Notes: generated by a model not told the origin, from the sequence alone. 62,351 nucleotides of DNA from Saprospiraceae bacterium (GCA_022844565.1 JALHLK010000026.1:1-62351), one strand, 5' to 3'. Counted from the stretch's first letter, positions 1-9,663 are shown. Numbers and translations are program-made.

Positions 1-119
1 TGCTTCACAAATCCACCTAAAGAAATCGCCGTACACGTAAGTACATACGGTGGTGTGAGAGGACGACAAAGGTTATACTTTTTCTTACTGAAATCTATTA
101 CCTTTGTCTCCTACTTAAT
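1..119 (+). ncRNA. 3' end of a group II intron (domains V and VI), partial
   Basis: The first 119 bases fold like the end of a bacterial group II intron. Domain V is visible at about 25-53: GCCGTA (28-33) pairs with TACGGT (46-51), closed by a GTAA tetraloop (37-40), and the CGC just before it fits the catalytic triad seen in class C introns. The conserved stretch GGTGGTGTGAGAGG follows. Domain VI is a stem of GACAAAGGT (65-73) with ACCTTTGTC (100-108), extended by AGGA/TCCT, with an unpaired A at 113. The end CTACTTAAT resembles the common CTACTCGAT terminus, with the A the same distance from the splice site. The intron body and any reverse-transcriptase gene would lie before the window. Confidence 0.6.
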
Positions 120-221
120 GGCTCTTCGACTGGCTTCAAAAAGACTTCATTTGTATTCATTCAAAGCCTTATAACCATTCAGATAACTTGATTTATTTTA
201 TCCAAGTCAGTTACCTTATTG

Positions 222-404
222 GAAATTCCGGCCCATATCAATGATTAAATGTTTCAACCCTTCTTTATCTACAAGCCTAAGGGGCAGGGGACAGGCTTGA
301 GACTTTCATTGAGTTATGATCTTGTCAAGGCGCGTGGCGAGGAGTTGAAAGTGGAGATAGCTGAAACAGAAGGTAGCGTATTGTTTATTATACTCCCTTG
401 TTGA
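222..404 (+). pseudogene. Decayed C-terminus of a sensor histidine kinase (HATPase G-box end)
   Basis: Frame 222-404 reads EIPAHIND, a stop (TAA 246-248), then MFQPFFIYKPKGQGTGL, RLSLSYDLVKARG, EELKVEIAETEGS and ends LFIILPC-stop. This matches, position by position, the end of Bacteroidota histidine-kinase ATPase domains (GIP..I...[30 protein letters not shown]). One stop codon, a G to R change in the GLGL box, and loss of the reading frame before 222 show that it is dead. No start codon or upstream kinase sequence is visible. The group II intron end lies about 100 bases before it. The rest of the stretch up to the next gene holds only a promoter-like box. Confidence 0.75.
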
Positions 405-565
405 TTATGAATGTATGTGAAGTAAATGAATGTGCGGGATTATTGCATTTTAAAACCCACATATTTAATGTTTAAACATCTAACATTTTTTAAATCCTAT
501 TTATATTGACTTATAATAAGCCGGCAACATTTTAACAGTTTTCCACTTTTGATAAAAGTTAGCAC

Positions 566-573
566 TAAATTTG
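566..573 (+). promoter_or_regulatory. Bacteroidota -7 box (TAAATTTG)
   Basis: TAAATTTG fits the TAnnTTTG consensus of the primary Bacteroidota sigma factor and lies 29 bases before the start of the next gene. No clear -33 TTG at the right distance was seen. Confidence 0.4.
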
Positions 574-602
574 TTATAACGTAATCAAAGGTTAACTTAA
601 TA

Positions 603-3600
603 ATGATTAGTTTATTAAATAAGTCATCGCTGTTTATTATTATTGGAATATTTATAATTAAAAACTTTGCAACGAGTCAGCGAACATTTTTTCATGAAAG
701 TGCTCCGCCGGATTCTTCTTACGCAATTCAATTTATTGCATTAAAGGATTCAAAACGAACTTTTCCCGCTTTGCAATCGTTGGGAAAAGTGTTTATTGAA
801 TATATTTCCGCCCGAAATTTGTATAGATATAATGTAGGATATTATGATAATCTTACTCAGGCAGAAAAAGTACTAACGACGCTCCGCTCAAAGGGTTTTA
901 AAGATGCCTTCGTCAGAAAAAACCTGTTCATCTCGTCACTTCCTTCCGAATTGAAGGTTAATGTGAATGAAAGCATTAAAAAGGTTACACCTAAGCCTAA
1001 AACTAAAAATCCTGATGCTACTCAAATTGTAAGTACCGCCTATGTCCTGCTAGTCGACTCCATTCCAAAATTATTGGCATCGCCATCCAACATTAAAGAT
1101 GTACGGGTAAATATGCTATATACAGGTAAGAGCTTCGGAGTATTGGGCAATACAAGATTCCAAAGTGAACATGAGATGGCTACAGAGTATGCTGTGGAGA
1201 ATGAATTAGAATTTAAATTGGTGAGTCATGCTTGCTGGCGTGCTAAAGGGCTAACGGTATTTCTCCCTTCTGACGACCCGGAAGGTGGTGAGCTTGACTT
1301 AATATTGAAGGAAAGAAAAAAATGGGAAGACTTGGGTCCAATAGAAGCACAGGAAACTCATAACGTCCTCTTGTTTCAGGATCCTGACCGAACTGATATT
1401 GACATATTAAAGATCATCCTCAATAACAAAAAACTAACCATTAAATATCCTGAAATTAAAAAAGTACCAATAAAACTTTACCGCACGCAGATTAATGGCA
1501 AAATGGAATGTCTTATTGTAGAAGAAGCCAATGCTTCATGGCCTTTGGATAGAGCTCACTGGACTATTGGAGAAATTAACAGAGTCGATTATGGAAAGAC
1601 CGGGAGGCTTTTTGAATTACCTGTCAATCAAGGTGGATTTGGAAATCGTGCGTTGTTATTAAAAGAGCTGACTGCTGAAATTTCTAAAAGTGGGGCCCAC
1701 ATTTTGAAAATTGATATGGGTCATCGTAATGCAGATTTTGAATTGCCCAACAGCCATAGATATCGGGTGGATTTAAAAGGACTCGATAGTCTGGGATACT
1801 CCATTCTGATGCCTTATGAATTTGAATTTCTGCTGGGAGTTGATTCTTTAAGTGCTCTATTTAAGGAACATCCTTCATTGACATTAATGGCAACAAATGT
1901 TACTTCCCCAAAAAATCCTGGCTTATTCACACCATACAAATTGATTGAAATTGATAGTGTTCGTATCGGATTTCTAGCTGTGGTCGATCCAACTTTAGAG
2001 ACTAATCTTTCGGGTAAAATACTAAAAGAGCTCAAATTTGAAGAATATATCAGTGCCACGCAGAAGACAGTGGATAAACTCCAAAAATTAAAACCTGATA
2101 TTATCATCGCATTATCCAATATGAAAAATAGTGATAATACCCTATTATCTGAAAATGTCAAAGGAATCCATCTTATTTCTGGCAATTTTACAGATCATGC
2201 CATCAATTGGACAACGTCAAAAGAAATAACCTTAAATCAGAATGAAAAACAGGGTGACGGTGCACCATATGATATCAGTTCAATCCGAGATTTTGGAGTT
2301 GAAATTGGACGGATTGAGTTGAATTTTAATCATCATGGTCCTAAAATAGGGTATAAACTCAAATCAATTTCGCAAAAGAGCTATAAAGTCTCTGACCGGC
2401 TTGGTGCTGATGACAAGCTTATGAAAGATATCACAAAAGGAGCTTTAAAATCATTGGGAGGAAAGGGAGAATTGCTTTTTCCCGCTTTTATAGATTTAAT
2501 AGAGCAAAATCCTGAGCTTGAAAATTTTGATGCGATTACACAAAATGGGAGAATTTCAAAACCCCTTTGGGAAAAATTTATTGCCAGAATGTTGACAAAT
2601 GGAGCTCCGGCTGAAGTGGCTATCATCAGAAAAATACCTACTTTTTTACCTTTGATTGGAAAACTTCATGAAAGAGAAGTCAGGTCCTGGCTTTGGTTTG
2701 AAGATGAAATTGTATTGATGGATATGAAAGGAAGCGATATAAAAAGATTACTCAACGCCGACAACAATAAAACGCTGACCACAAGCGGTATTGAGTCCAT
2801 TCCTATTCCAGGGGGTGCATTTTATAAGATCATGGGACGACCAGTTTTAGATGACGTCTATTACAAAGTCGCAACGACAAATGTGATCAGTAATGGAGTG
2901 CTCAAAGAATATTTCAGATGGAGTATAAGGCACTCATCCAAATTTGAAATTCAAAAGAATGGAGAATTAAAAGATTCTAAAAATGGTTCAGTTCTACCAG
3001 TTAGAGATTATGTCCTCAATGAATTACGACGTATCAGATCATATGGAAAAGGAAAAGCACATCATAAAAGAGTTGCAGAACTGTTAGAACCCAAATTACC
3101 TTATCAGAAATTATTTTCATTTAATTTTGTCAGACCCACACTTTGGACTTCGTTAAACAGAACATACAAAGGTGATGGTTACGAAGCGATACCTGAAAGC
3201 CGCATAATATCAGGCAATTCTTTTGTAATTGGTGCTGAAGGTGGATTCATGGCAGTGTTGGATCTGGAAAAATCTGAGCTAAATTTTGGAATGAGACTTG
3301 CTTTTGCGGAACAAAGCCTGGATCTTGGCAATGGCAACACCCAGAAGACAGAAAACGCAGATGATATCAATCTGAATATAACATACCGGTTTAAAGGTCG
3401 TAAAAGAGAATCATTCCGTCCATATACACGAATAGAGTATGATTCAGAATTTACTCCCACCATAAATAGAAATACAGGACTTGAAAACGGAAGACAAAAA
3501 ATACTTAGAAACGTCATCGGACTTTCTAAAGGTAGCACTCCAAGATGGCCAATAATGGAATTAGGTCTAACGGCAGAAAATGATTTCAGCAACAGCAATT

Positions 3601-3920
3601 ATCAATATGGGTTTCAGGGAAGAAACTTAAACAGGTTTCCTCTGGATAAAGGTTGGAATGTAATATATTCATTGACCAATAATTTTAATTACTACCTGCC
3701 AAATAAAAATGACAGCGCAAGAGATTTGTCATTCAAGTATAACATGGTACATGAATTATTGATACCATTATTTGGAGATATTTCCCTATCCATGGCGGCG
3801 GATTTATTTTTCTTCAAAGGAAAAACGGAATTCAACAGCGAACCCGGTATGAGCATGCTCATGAAAGTTGGAGTGAGTTACAACCGATTGTGGAAACCTA
3901 AATTTCAATCACTCTTTTAA
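603..3920 (+). CDS. Exported SPOR / catalytically degenerate 5'-nucleotidase-like / outer-membrane barrel protein
   Basis: The 1105-residue protein starts with a hydrophobic signal segment (about 8-25). A SPOR-like peptidoglycan-binding fold follows (about 35-110). The middle (about 165-560) has the layout of a UshA-type 5'-nucleotidase metallophosphatase, but the metal-binding motifs are lost: the usual GNHE position reads MPYEFE (near 400), the SHxG position reads LSNM (near 502), and the final GHxH position reads GNFTDH. A nucleotidase C-terminal-like part follows (about 560-800), and the last 270 residues look like outer-membrane beta strands ending in Phe. By inference it is a non-enzymatic envelope protein that binds the wall through SPOR and sits in the outer membrane. 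It precedes the caspase genes on the same strand with a 135-base gap. Confidence 0.65.
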   Translation: MISLLNKSSLFIIIGIFIIKNFATSQRTFFHESAPPDSSYAIQFIALKDSKRTFPALQSLGKVFIEYISARNLYRYNVGYYDNLTQAEKVLTTLRSKGFKDAFVRKNLFISSLPSELKVNVNESIKKVTPKPKTKNPDATQIVSTAYVLLVDSIPKLLASPSNIKDVRVNMLYTGKSFGVLGNTRFQSEHEMATEYAVENELEFKLVSHACWRAKGLTVFLPSDDPEGGELDLILKERKKWEDLGPIEAQETHNVLLFQDPDRTDIDILKIILNNKKLTIKYPEIKKVPIKLYRTQINGKMECLIVEEANASWPLDRAHWTIGEINRVDYGKTGRLFELPVNQGGFGNRALLLKELTAEISKSGAHILKIDMGHRNADFELPNSHRYRVDLKGLDSLGYSILMPYEFEFLLGVDSLSALFKEHPSLTLMATNVTSPKNPGLFTPYKLIEIDSVRIGFLAVVDPTLETNLSGKILKELKFEEYISATQKTVDKLQKLKPDIIIALSNMKNSDNTLLSENVKGIHLISGNFTDHAINWTTSKEITLNQNEKQGDGAPYDISSIRDFGVEIGRIELNFNHHGPKIGYKLKSISQKSYKVSDRLGADDKLMKDITKGALKSLGGKGELLFPAFIDLIEQNPELENFDAITQNGRISKPLWEKFIARMLTNGAPAEVAIIRKIPTFLPLIGKLHEREVRSWLWFEDEIVLMDMKGSDIKRLLNADNNKTLTTSGIESIPIPGGAFYKIMGRPVLDDVYYKVATTNVISNGVLKEYFRWSIRHSSKFEIQKNGELKDSKNGSVLPVRDYVLNELRRIRSYGKGKAHHKRVAELLEPKLPYQKLFSFNFVRPTLWTSLNRTYKGDGYEAIPESRIISGNSFVIGAEGGFMAVLDLEKSELNFGMRLAFAEQSLDLGNGNTQKTENADDINLNITYRFKGRKRESFRPYTRIEYDSEFTPTINRNTGLENGRQKILRNVIGLSKGSTPRWPIMELGLTAENDFSNSNYQYGFQGRNLNRFPLDKGWNVIYSLTNNFNYYLPNKNDSARDLSFKYNMVHELLIPLFGDISLSMAADLFFFKGKTEFNSEPGMSMLMKVGVSYNRLWKPKFQSLF

Positions 3921-4055
3921 TGTTTGTGTGGAAAATCATAAAATATACTAATTGAAGTAAAAGATTAATATTTACAATTAATATTCCCACAAATTGAAAA
4001 TGTAGTATATTAGATCATTTTTTGGAACTTCCATTTAGTTTAAAAAATTAATACC

Positions 4056-7000
4056 ATGATCCAGAAATCTTCTGTCGCGTATCATAGATTATTAAGTTTA
4101 GGTCACTCATTTAAAGCTATGCTTATCATTGGTATGCTTTTTAATTTTGGAGTAGTCGCGTTTAGCCAAGCTCGAAAACCCAAAACCTACGCCTTAGTGA
4201 TTGGCATATCTAAATACAAAGATGAAGCAATTACCTCACTCAATTATGCTGATAAAGATGCGCAAGCATTTGTAGATTATTGTACTTCATCACAAGGTCT
4301 AGGCATTGCAAAGGAAAATACGAGAGTACTTACCAATGAAAGTGCTTCGTATTGGAATATCATAGACGGCCTCGATTGGCTCAAATCAGTGGCAAAGAAA
4401 GATGATCAGATTTTTATTTACTTTTCGGGGCATGGCGATATGGAGAGCAAAGAGTTGAAGTTTGGTTATCTACTCGCACATGACTCGAGGCCTATGAATT
4501 ATCTTGGTAGATCGCTCTCACTCGATTTGCTCAATAAAACAGCACACACGCTATCAATTGACAAAAAGTCTAAAGTATTTTTAATAACAGATGCGTGTCA
4601 CTCGGGTAAATTAGCAGGTGTTGATTTTAATGGAAGCAATTTGGTAGCGATCGACCTTATGCGATTAGTGAGTAAAAATGAAGTGCGCATTACCTCTTGT
4701 AGCGAAGATGAGCTGTCATACGAAGATCAAGCATGGGGTAATGGGAGAGGTGCTTTTTCTTATTTTCTATTGAAAGGTATGGCCGGTGGAGCAGATGGAG
4801 TAGGAGGCATAAAAGATGGTACTATTACTATTGGGGAAATTAAATCATTCCTAAATGGCAAAGTACCTGATAATGTACAAACTGTCAAAAGGGCTAATCA
4901 AAATCCAGTTGTAATGGGCAATGAAGCTACCATTTTGAATACATTTAAGACCTCTGCCCTCAACCAAAATTTTGCTCCAACTGCACTCCAAAGCAATGAA
5001 CTTAGTACCAATACCGGTGCGAGAAGTGTTTCAGCAAAATCCATCAATGCTCTAGAACAGGATATCATAAAAAACGTTTCTACTAAGGCCAAAGATAAGG
5101 GTATCGATTTTAAGTCCTTATCTTCGAAACCTGTTTCAGTTATTGTAGCTGTTCTCTTAGATTCGTTACTCAAAGAAAAGAAATATGATATAAAGGAACT
5201 AAAGTCAGAAGAGGCACAACAAATGGTCGCAAAAACCCTTTACGGTATAGTACAGCACATGATAGATCTATATCTAGACGGTGATGCAGCAGAGCTAGAA
5301 AAAAGGCGATATTACTCCCAAGTAGAAAAACCATATGACCAATATCCCTACATATTAGAGATTGCTATCAAACTCCTACCGAAAGACCATTTGCTAATTT
5401 CCCCTTTAAAAATGCAAAAGGAATATATTACTGGACTTGCTTTTCGACTTAAAGTCCCTTTTACTAAAGAATATTTGGTTTTGATTGACATTGCTTTGAT
5501 TCATCAGCAAAAAGCATTGGCTATGGACTCAAACGCTGCTTATATCCATAATGAAATTGGAATATTGTATGTATATAAAAATAAGTATGACTTAGTGGAG
5601 TATCATTTAAATAAAGCAATGATCATCTCACCATCGTGGTCACTGCCTTATACTAATCTTGCCAATTTGTATTTTTTAAAAAAAGATAACATCAAGGCCA
5701 AAAAATATGTAGATTTAGCGCTAAATAAACAGAAGAATCTCCAGAGTCCGTATCTTTTAAATGGAAGTTTATATGAGGAAGATAATAATTTTCTTTTTGC
5801 TGAAGAGCAGTATCAACAAGCTATTAAACTAAACAACAGATATTATTACCCGTTTGAAAAACTAGGGGAACTTTATCTTAATACGCAAGATTATATCGAA
5901 TCTAACAAATATTTTTATGAGGCTGATCAAAGAAAGTTAGGTCTGTTGATGGAGGAGCCATTTCCCCATTTTAAAAGCATTCCAAGACGTCGAAACTTGA
6001 AAACATGTGAGATTGATTCATCATTGGTTAGTGTTGGTGATGTTATGGCACATTTTGTGGTTGGCAAAGCTTATTTTGATAAGAATAATTACGAGCAGGC
6101 TCAAAAATGGTTTGATAAAGTAGCAACATATGATGTTGCACACCCATTAGTATACCATTATTTAGGTCAGACGGCTTATTATTTTAAGTCTTATGACAAA
6201 GCAGAATTTTATTTTAAAAGATCCATAGATCTTTATTTATCAGATACATTATTCAGCAAGCATTTATACGATACTGCCCTAAAGTCTAATTATTATCAGC
6301 AATTGAAAGATAGTTGTCTTTATGTTAACTATGAAAAATCGCGTTTTCTATTATATGATTCCAAACTATATCTCGCCAAAACTTATGAAAAATGGAATAA
6401 TTATACCAGTGCCATCGATCAGTATAATGAATGCATCAGCTTGGAACCTACCTATAGAGTAACTTATTATATGCTTTGGAATCTCTTTAAAAACAAAAAT
6501 GATCTATTATCAGCGGAAAACACCATTCAGAGATTTGGGAAATATCATTCTGATTTGTTGGATGATGCATTAGCTGACTTCTATTCATGGGCCCTTTATA
6601 CGCATAAGGAAGACTTACAAAAAACGCAATATTATGCTTACAAATATGGCCATCTTATGCATAACTACATGACGAAGTCACCAGAAAGAGACTGGGGAGA
6701 ATCTTTAGCGATCACTACAGATAATGTGGAAAGAGATTTTCCAAATGACTTTGACTCCTTAATTATAGTTGCTCCTAAAGATGAAAAAGAAAGGCTAATA
6801 GAAGAAGCCGTATTTATAAAACCAAGAGAAATAGAAAAACCGTTATCTACAGGTGTGGCCATGTTTAAAAGATTGACTTCTATTTTAGCAGATAAAACTA
6901 TAAATGCTGATGCATATGGAAAAATGGGTGATTTTTACTTCCGTGCCAAATCTGACTACAAAGCATTGGAAAATTATGAAAAATCGCTCAAAATAAAAGA

Positions 7001-7538
7001 CGACGATATCGGAATACGCAACAAAGTCATAGTATTTGCTGATAGTAGCTATTTATTTCATAAAGCCTTTGACCAATTAACTCAACTCAACGAATCACAC
7101 CATTTGAACTATGAGGGTACAATTTTATTAGCAAAATACTACATGAAGGCAGGTGACAGTATTAAATCATCTGGTCTCTATGCTAAAATAAGCAACACAC
7201 ATCCTTTCTTAAAAGAAATGATAAGAAAAGATGTCATAAAGCAGTCTCTTAGATTCAAAGGATATCAAAAAACTATAGATTTGATAAGTCATTATTTAAA
7301 ATCTGACGCTACTGATATGACCATCGAATATATGCTTGCTAGGTGCTTTGCAGGATTGAAAAAACCTGAAGTAGCATTAAAACATATTCAAAAGGCTATT
7401 GATCAAGGATTTGATTTGGCTTATGTCTATAAAAACGATCCTATTTTTGATACGTATCGGACACTCAATGATGATTGGGATAAAATTGAAGAGCTCATGG
7501 ACTCATTAATTTTGAAATTAAATGACGATAATGATTGA
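4056..7538 (+). CDS. Exported caspase-like (peptidase C14) protein with long TPR region, paralogue 1
   Basis: The 1160-residue protein has a hydrophobic export segment (about 21-37) before a caspase/metacaspase-like domain (about 42-275). Both catalytic residues are present: His126 in YFSGHGD and Cys181 in ITDACHSG. From about 370 to the end there are many tetratricopeptide-like helical repeats, e.g. the AIxLNNRYYYPFEKLGELYL type. The family cleaves proteins after specific residues; the substrate here is unknown, and TPRs usually bind partner proteins. It is clearly homologous along its full length to the protein at 9805-13200. An export signal would place it in the periplasm or outside, unlike most cytoplasmic caspase-type defence effectors. 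A signal anchor instead of a cleaved peptide is also possible. Confidence 0.8.
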   Translation: MIQKSSVAYHRLLSLGHSFKAMLIIGMLFNFGVVAFSQARKPKTYALVIGISKYKDEAITSLNYADKDAQAFVDYCTSSQGLGIAKENTRVLTNESASYWNIIDGLDWLKSVAKKDDQIFIYFSGHGDMESKELKFGYLLAHDSRPMNYLGRSLSLDLLNKTAHTLSIDKKSKVFLITDACHSGKLAGVDFNGSNLVAIDLMRLVSKNEVRITSCSEDELSYEDQAWGNGRGAFSYFLLKGMAGGADGVGGIKDGTITIGEIKSFLNGKVPDNVQTVKRANQNPVVMGNEATILNTFKTSALNQNFAPTALQSNELSTNTGARSVSAKSINALEQDIIKNVSTKAKDKGIDFKSLSSKPVSVIVAVLLDSLLKEKKYDIKELKSEEAQQMVAKTLYGIVQHMIDLYLDGDAAELEKRRYYSQVEKPYDQYPYILEIAIKLLPKDHLLISPLKMQKEYITGLAFRLKVPFTKEYLVLIDIALIHQQKALAMDSNAAYIHNEIGILYVYKNKYDLVEYHLNKAMIISPSWSLPYTNLANLYFLKKDNIKAKKYVDLALNKQKNLQSPYLLNGSLYEEDNNFLFAEEQYQQAIKLNNRYYYPFEKLGELYLNTQDYIESNKYFYEADQRKLGLLMEEPFPHFKSIPRRRNLKTCEIDSSLVSVGDVMAHFVVGKAYFDKNNYEQAQKWFDKVATYDVAHPLVYHYLGQTAYYFKSYDKAEFYFKRSIDLYLSDTLFSKHLYDTALKSNYYQQLKDSCLYVNYEKSRFLLYDSKLYLAKTYEKWNNYTSAIDQYNECISLEPTYRVTYYMLWNLFKNKNDLLSAENTIQRFGKYHSDLLDDALADFYSWALYTHKEDLQKTQYYAYKYGHLMHNYMTKSPERDWGESLAITTDNVERDFPNDFDSLIIVAPKDEKERLIEEAVFIKPREIEKPLSTGVAMFKRLTSILADKTINADAYGKMGDFYFRAKSDYKALENYEKSLKIKDDDIGIRNKVIVFADSSYLFHKAFDQLTQLNESHHLNYEGTILLAKYYMKAGDSIKSSGLYAKISNTHPFLKEMIRKDVIKQSLRFKGYQKTIDLISHYLKSDATDMTIEYMLARCFAGLKKPEVALKHIQKAIDQGFDLAYVYKNDPIFDTYRTLNDDWDKIEELMDSLILKLNDDND

Positions 7539-7612
7539 TTTTTTATCTAAAAACATAACATAAAGAATAATTAAAAAGCATTTTGTATTATTACATGATT
7601 TATGAAAAAGAT

Positions 7613-7759
7613 ATTAATTCTACTTTGTTAACTTCAATAATCTTTAAGTTACCGCGACCTTCAGGTCGTGGAAAACAAAAACTAATAAGAACGTTGCCAT
7701 TTTTAACTTTAATTGAATTTAGAGGCATTCTGTTTTCAACTTAACAAAGTAGAATTAAT
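7613..7759. mobile_element. MITE-like element, copy A (19-bp perfect terminal inverted repeats)
   Basis: The ends ATTAATTCTACTTTGTTAA (7613-7631) and TTAACAAAGTAGAATTAAT (7741-7759) are perfect 19-bp inverted repeats. The 147-bp inside has no coding capacity. A longer relative lies at 29726-29923, sharing GTTACCGCGA, GTGGAAAACAAAAA and CCATTTTTAACTTTAA blocks. The right end touches the stop codon (7759-7761) of the caspase gene on the minus strand. It fills most of the 220-bp gap between the two convergent caspase genes. Confidence 0.65.
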
Positions 7760-9348
7760 TATTTAACCTTATACATTACTATGGATGGTGCTAAAAACTC
7801 TTCTGCCTCTTCATATGGAATTTCTTCTTCATCTCTAAAAGCGCTAACAAAGGTCAAATGAATTTCATCTGGAAACTCTTCATCAAAATCAATCAGATAA
7901 TCCAAAACTAAAGAAGAGCCATCATAATCATACGTTAAGGTGATAAAATTATATTCATATTCATCTATTTCCTGCTTTCTAACTTCCCAAGTGCCTCGGT
8001 CATCATCCTCTTCTTCGGGATATTCATCTGTAAATCCATCAGTGGTGAATGTGGTCAATACTTCATCTTCTAAATCATCCCACAACCACTCGCCAAGGAA
8101 TAAAGTACTAAAATCTTTAATCGCAATGGATGAAAAGTTATCTTCATTTATATCAGCATCCTTTACAAACATCTCACAATTACCTACTTCATCAATAGCA
8201 AGAAAATAATCCCCGGCTTCCAATTCAAAATAATAATCACGACCCTCATACTCATATCCAACCTGCACTTGATTTTGATTGATGATTATATTTGTTCCCG
8301 CATCTAGGACCATCTCCTTTGTATTCGATTCAAGCCATTGCCCAGAAGTATTATTGTTGTCCAAAAATATAGGTAAGTCATAAGAAGTAAAATTATAAAT
8401 ATTTATTTTGAGGGTTGGGATTGGGGTATTTGGCGGAACAGGATTCTTACTTAACGTTTTGGGTTTGGGCATAGAATAGGCTTTGGCAGTTTGATTTTTA
8501 ATCCCATCCCTAGCAAGCTTGGCTTTGGTATCGGCGTCCATTCTCATAAACATCTGCGAAGTCTTATCCTTTGCATCATTAAAAATATCTGTCCAACTGT
8601 TGATAGGCTTTTTTATAAGACCCTCCTTGATAAGATGGTATGTAAAAAATCCACCGTGAATTCCATCAGAATAAGCTAACTCTCCTTCTGTTGCAGCATT
8701 TAAATGCATAGTGCCTTCATATCCCAAAAATAAATCTTTGTAGATCGGGTCGAATTCACCTGCTTCTATTTTCTGACCACTTCTGTTTATACTTCTAGAT
8801 ACAGCAATTTCATCAACAGCGTTTGAACAACAATCAGAAATAAGCATTTTTAATCTTGCATTTTTTGATCCAATAATGGATGCAACTTTATCTCTACCTA
8901 AGTTTTTTTCATCTGCGGTTAACATGAAAGTTTTTCCGTTTTCCATTAAACCATGACCCGAAAAATAATAAAGTATAATATCATCCTTACCTGTTTTTAT
9001 ATCGTTTAGAGCATTAACTATATTGGCCATGGTAGCATTAGTACCTTGTATCACCGTTTTTTCTACTTTTGCAATATTTCGTTTTTCCAGTATCTCCAGC
9101 ATTTGTGATACGGTCCCTAGGTCTACCCTCAGACTTTGAGCTATTTTATTATTATCTGGTGAGATATAGTGATCACAAATAACGATTATTGCCCTTATAT
9201 TTACTGTACTCGAAGGCCTTTCTATCTTTTTGAGGTCTATAAAAGACTCAAAGACTGGGGGACTTACATAACATATGGCATTTGTGGATGGGTCTGCATA
9301 AATACGATTTATGCAAAAAATAAATATAGTAAAAATTAAACATCTCAT
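7759..9348 (-). CDS. Exported caspase-like (peptidase C14) protein with acidic C-terminal domain
   Basis: This 529-residue protein has an N-terminal signal peptide (about 1-18, ending near YADP). A caspase-like fold (about 48-280) carries His132 in YYFSGHGL and Cys174 in the motif SDCCSNA, where the family usually has DACHSG. After a proline-rich linker (PKTLSKNPVPPNTPIP) come two beta-rich parts, about 300-390 and 395-529. The latter is rich in Asp and Glu and contains FLGEWLWDD, reminiscent of lipocalin-like domains. It is not a close paralogue of the two TPR caspases beside it and lies on the opposite strand between them. Its stop codon abuts a MITE-like element. The function is inferred only from the protease domain. 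Confidence 0.75.
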   Translation of the reverse strand: MRCLIFTIFIFCINRIYADPSTNAICYVSPPVFESFIDLKKIERPSSTVNIRAIIVICDHYISPDNNKIAQSLRVDLGTVSQMLEILEKRNIAKVEKTVIQGTNATMANIVNALNDIKTGKDDIILYYFSGHGLMENGKTFMLTADEKNLGRDKVASIIGSKNARLKMLISDCCSNAVDEIAVSRSINRSGQKIEAGEFDPIYKDLFLGYEGTMHLNAATEGELAYSDGIHGGFFTYHLIKEGLIKKPINSWTDIFNDAKDKTSQMFMRMDADTKAKLARDGIKNQTAKAYSMPKPKTLSKNPVPPNTPIPTLKINIYNFTSYDLPIFLDNNNTSGQWLESNTKEMVLDAGTNIIINQNQVQVGYEYEGRDYYFELEAGDYFLAIDEVGNCEMFVKDADINEDNFSSIAIKDFSTLFLGEWLWDDLEDEVLTTFTTDGFTDEYPEEEDDDRGTWEVRKQEIDEYEYNFITLTYDYDGSSLVLDYLIDFDEEFPDEIHLTFVSAFRDEEEIPYEEAEEFLAPSIVMYKVK

Positions 9349-9402
9349 TTTTTAAAATTTTTGACTTAATATCTAACTACAAAAAATATATCAAATAAAT
9401 AA

Positions 9403-9410
9403 CAAAATTA
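9403..9410 (-). promoter_or_regulatory. -7 box for the minus-strand caspase gene
   Basis: On the minus strand this reads TAATTTTG, matching TAnnTTTG, about 55 bases before the start codon. No -33 element was identified. Confidence 0.3.
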
Positions 9411-9555
9411 AACAACTTAATTTGATTTTTTTAATGTTAGTAGAATTTAATATCAAATTAATACTCTTAAGCAAGTATAAGTTATCTTATTAAGTGAATG
9501 GTTTGGCCTTATTTTATATTTCAATTTTTATAAAAAAGGAATCATATTGCTGTAA

Positions 9556-9663
9556 ATAAAATTAACTATTGGTAAACCCCTTCCGTTATTAAAATATCGC
9601 CGATTTGAAGAGTGTCCAAAAGTTATAGAATTGATTAAACAGCACTTAGAAAATGGCTGGTAA
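9556..9663 (+). pseudogene. Possible gene fragment (KYRRFEECPKVIELIKQHLENGW end)
   Basis: In the 456-bp gap between two caspase genes an open stretch of 35 codons ends with PKVIELIKQHLENGW-stop. It looks more protein-like than the surrounding AT-rich DNA, but no start codon with context is visible and I do not recognise the family. It may be the C-terminal remnant of a lost gene, or chance. The rest of the gap shows only AT-rich sequence. Confidence 0.25.
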
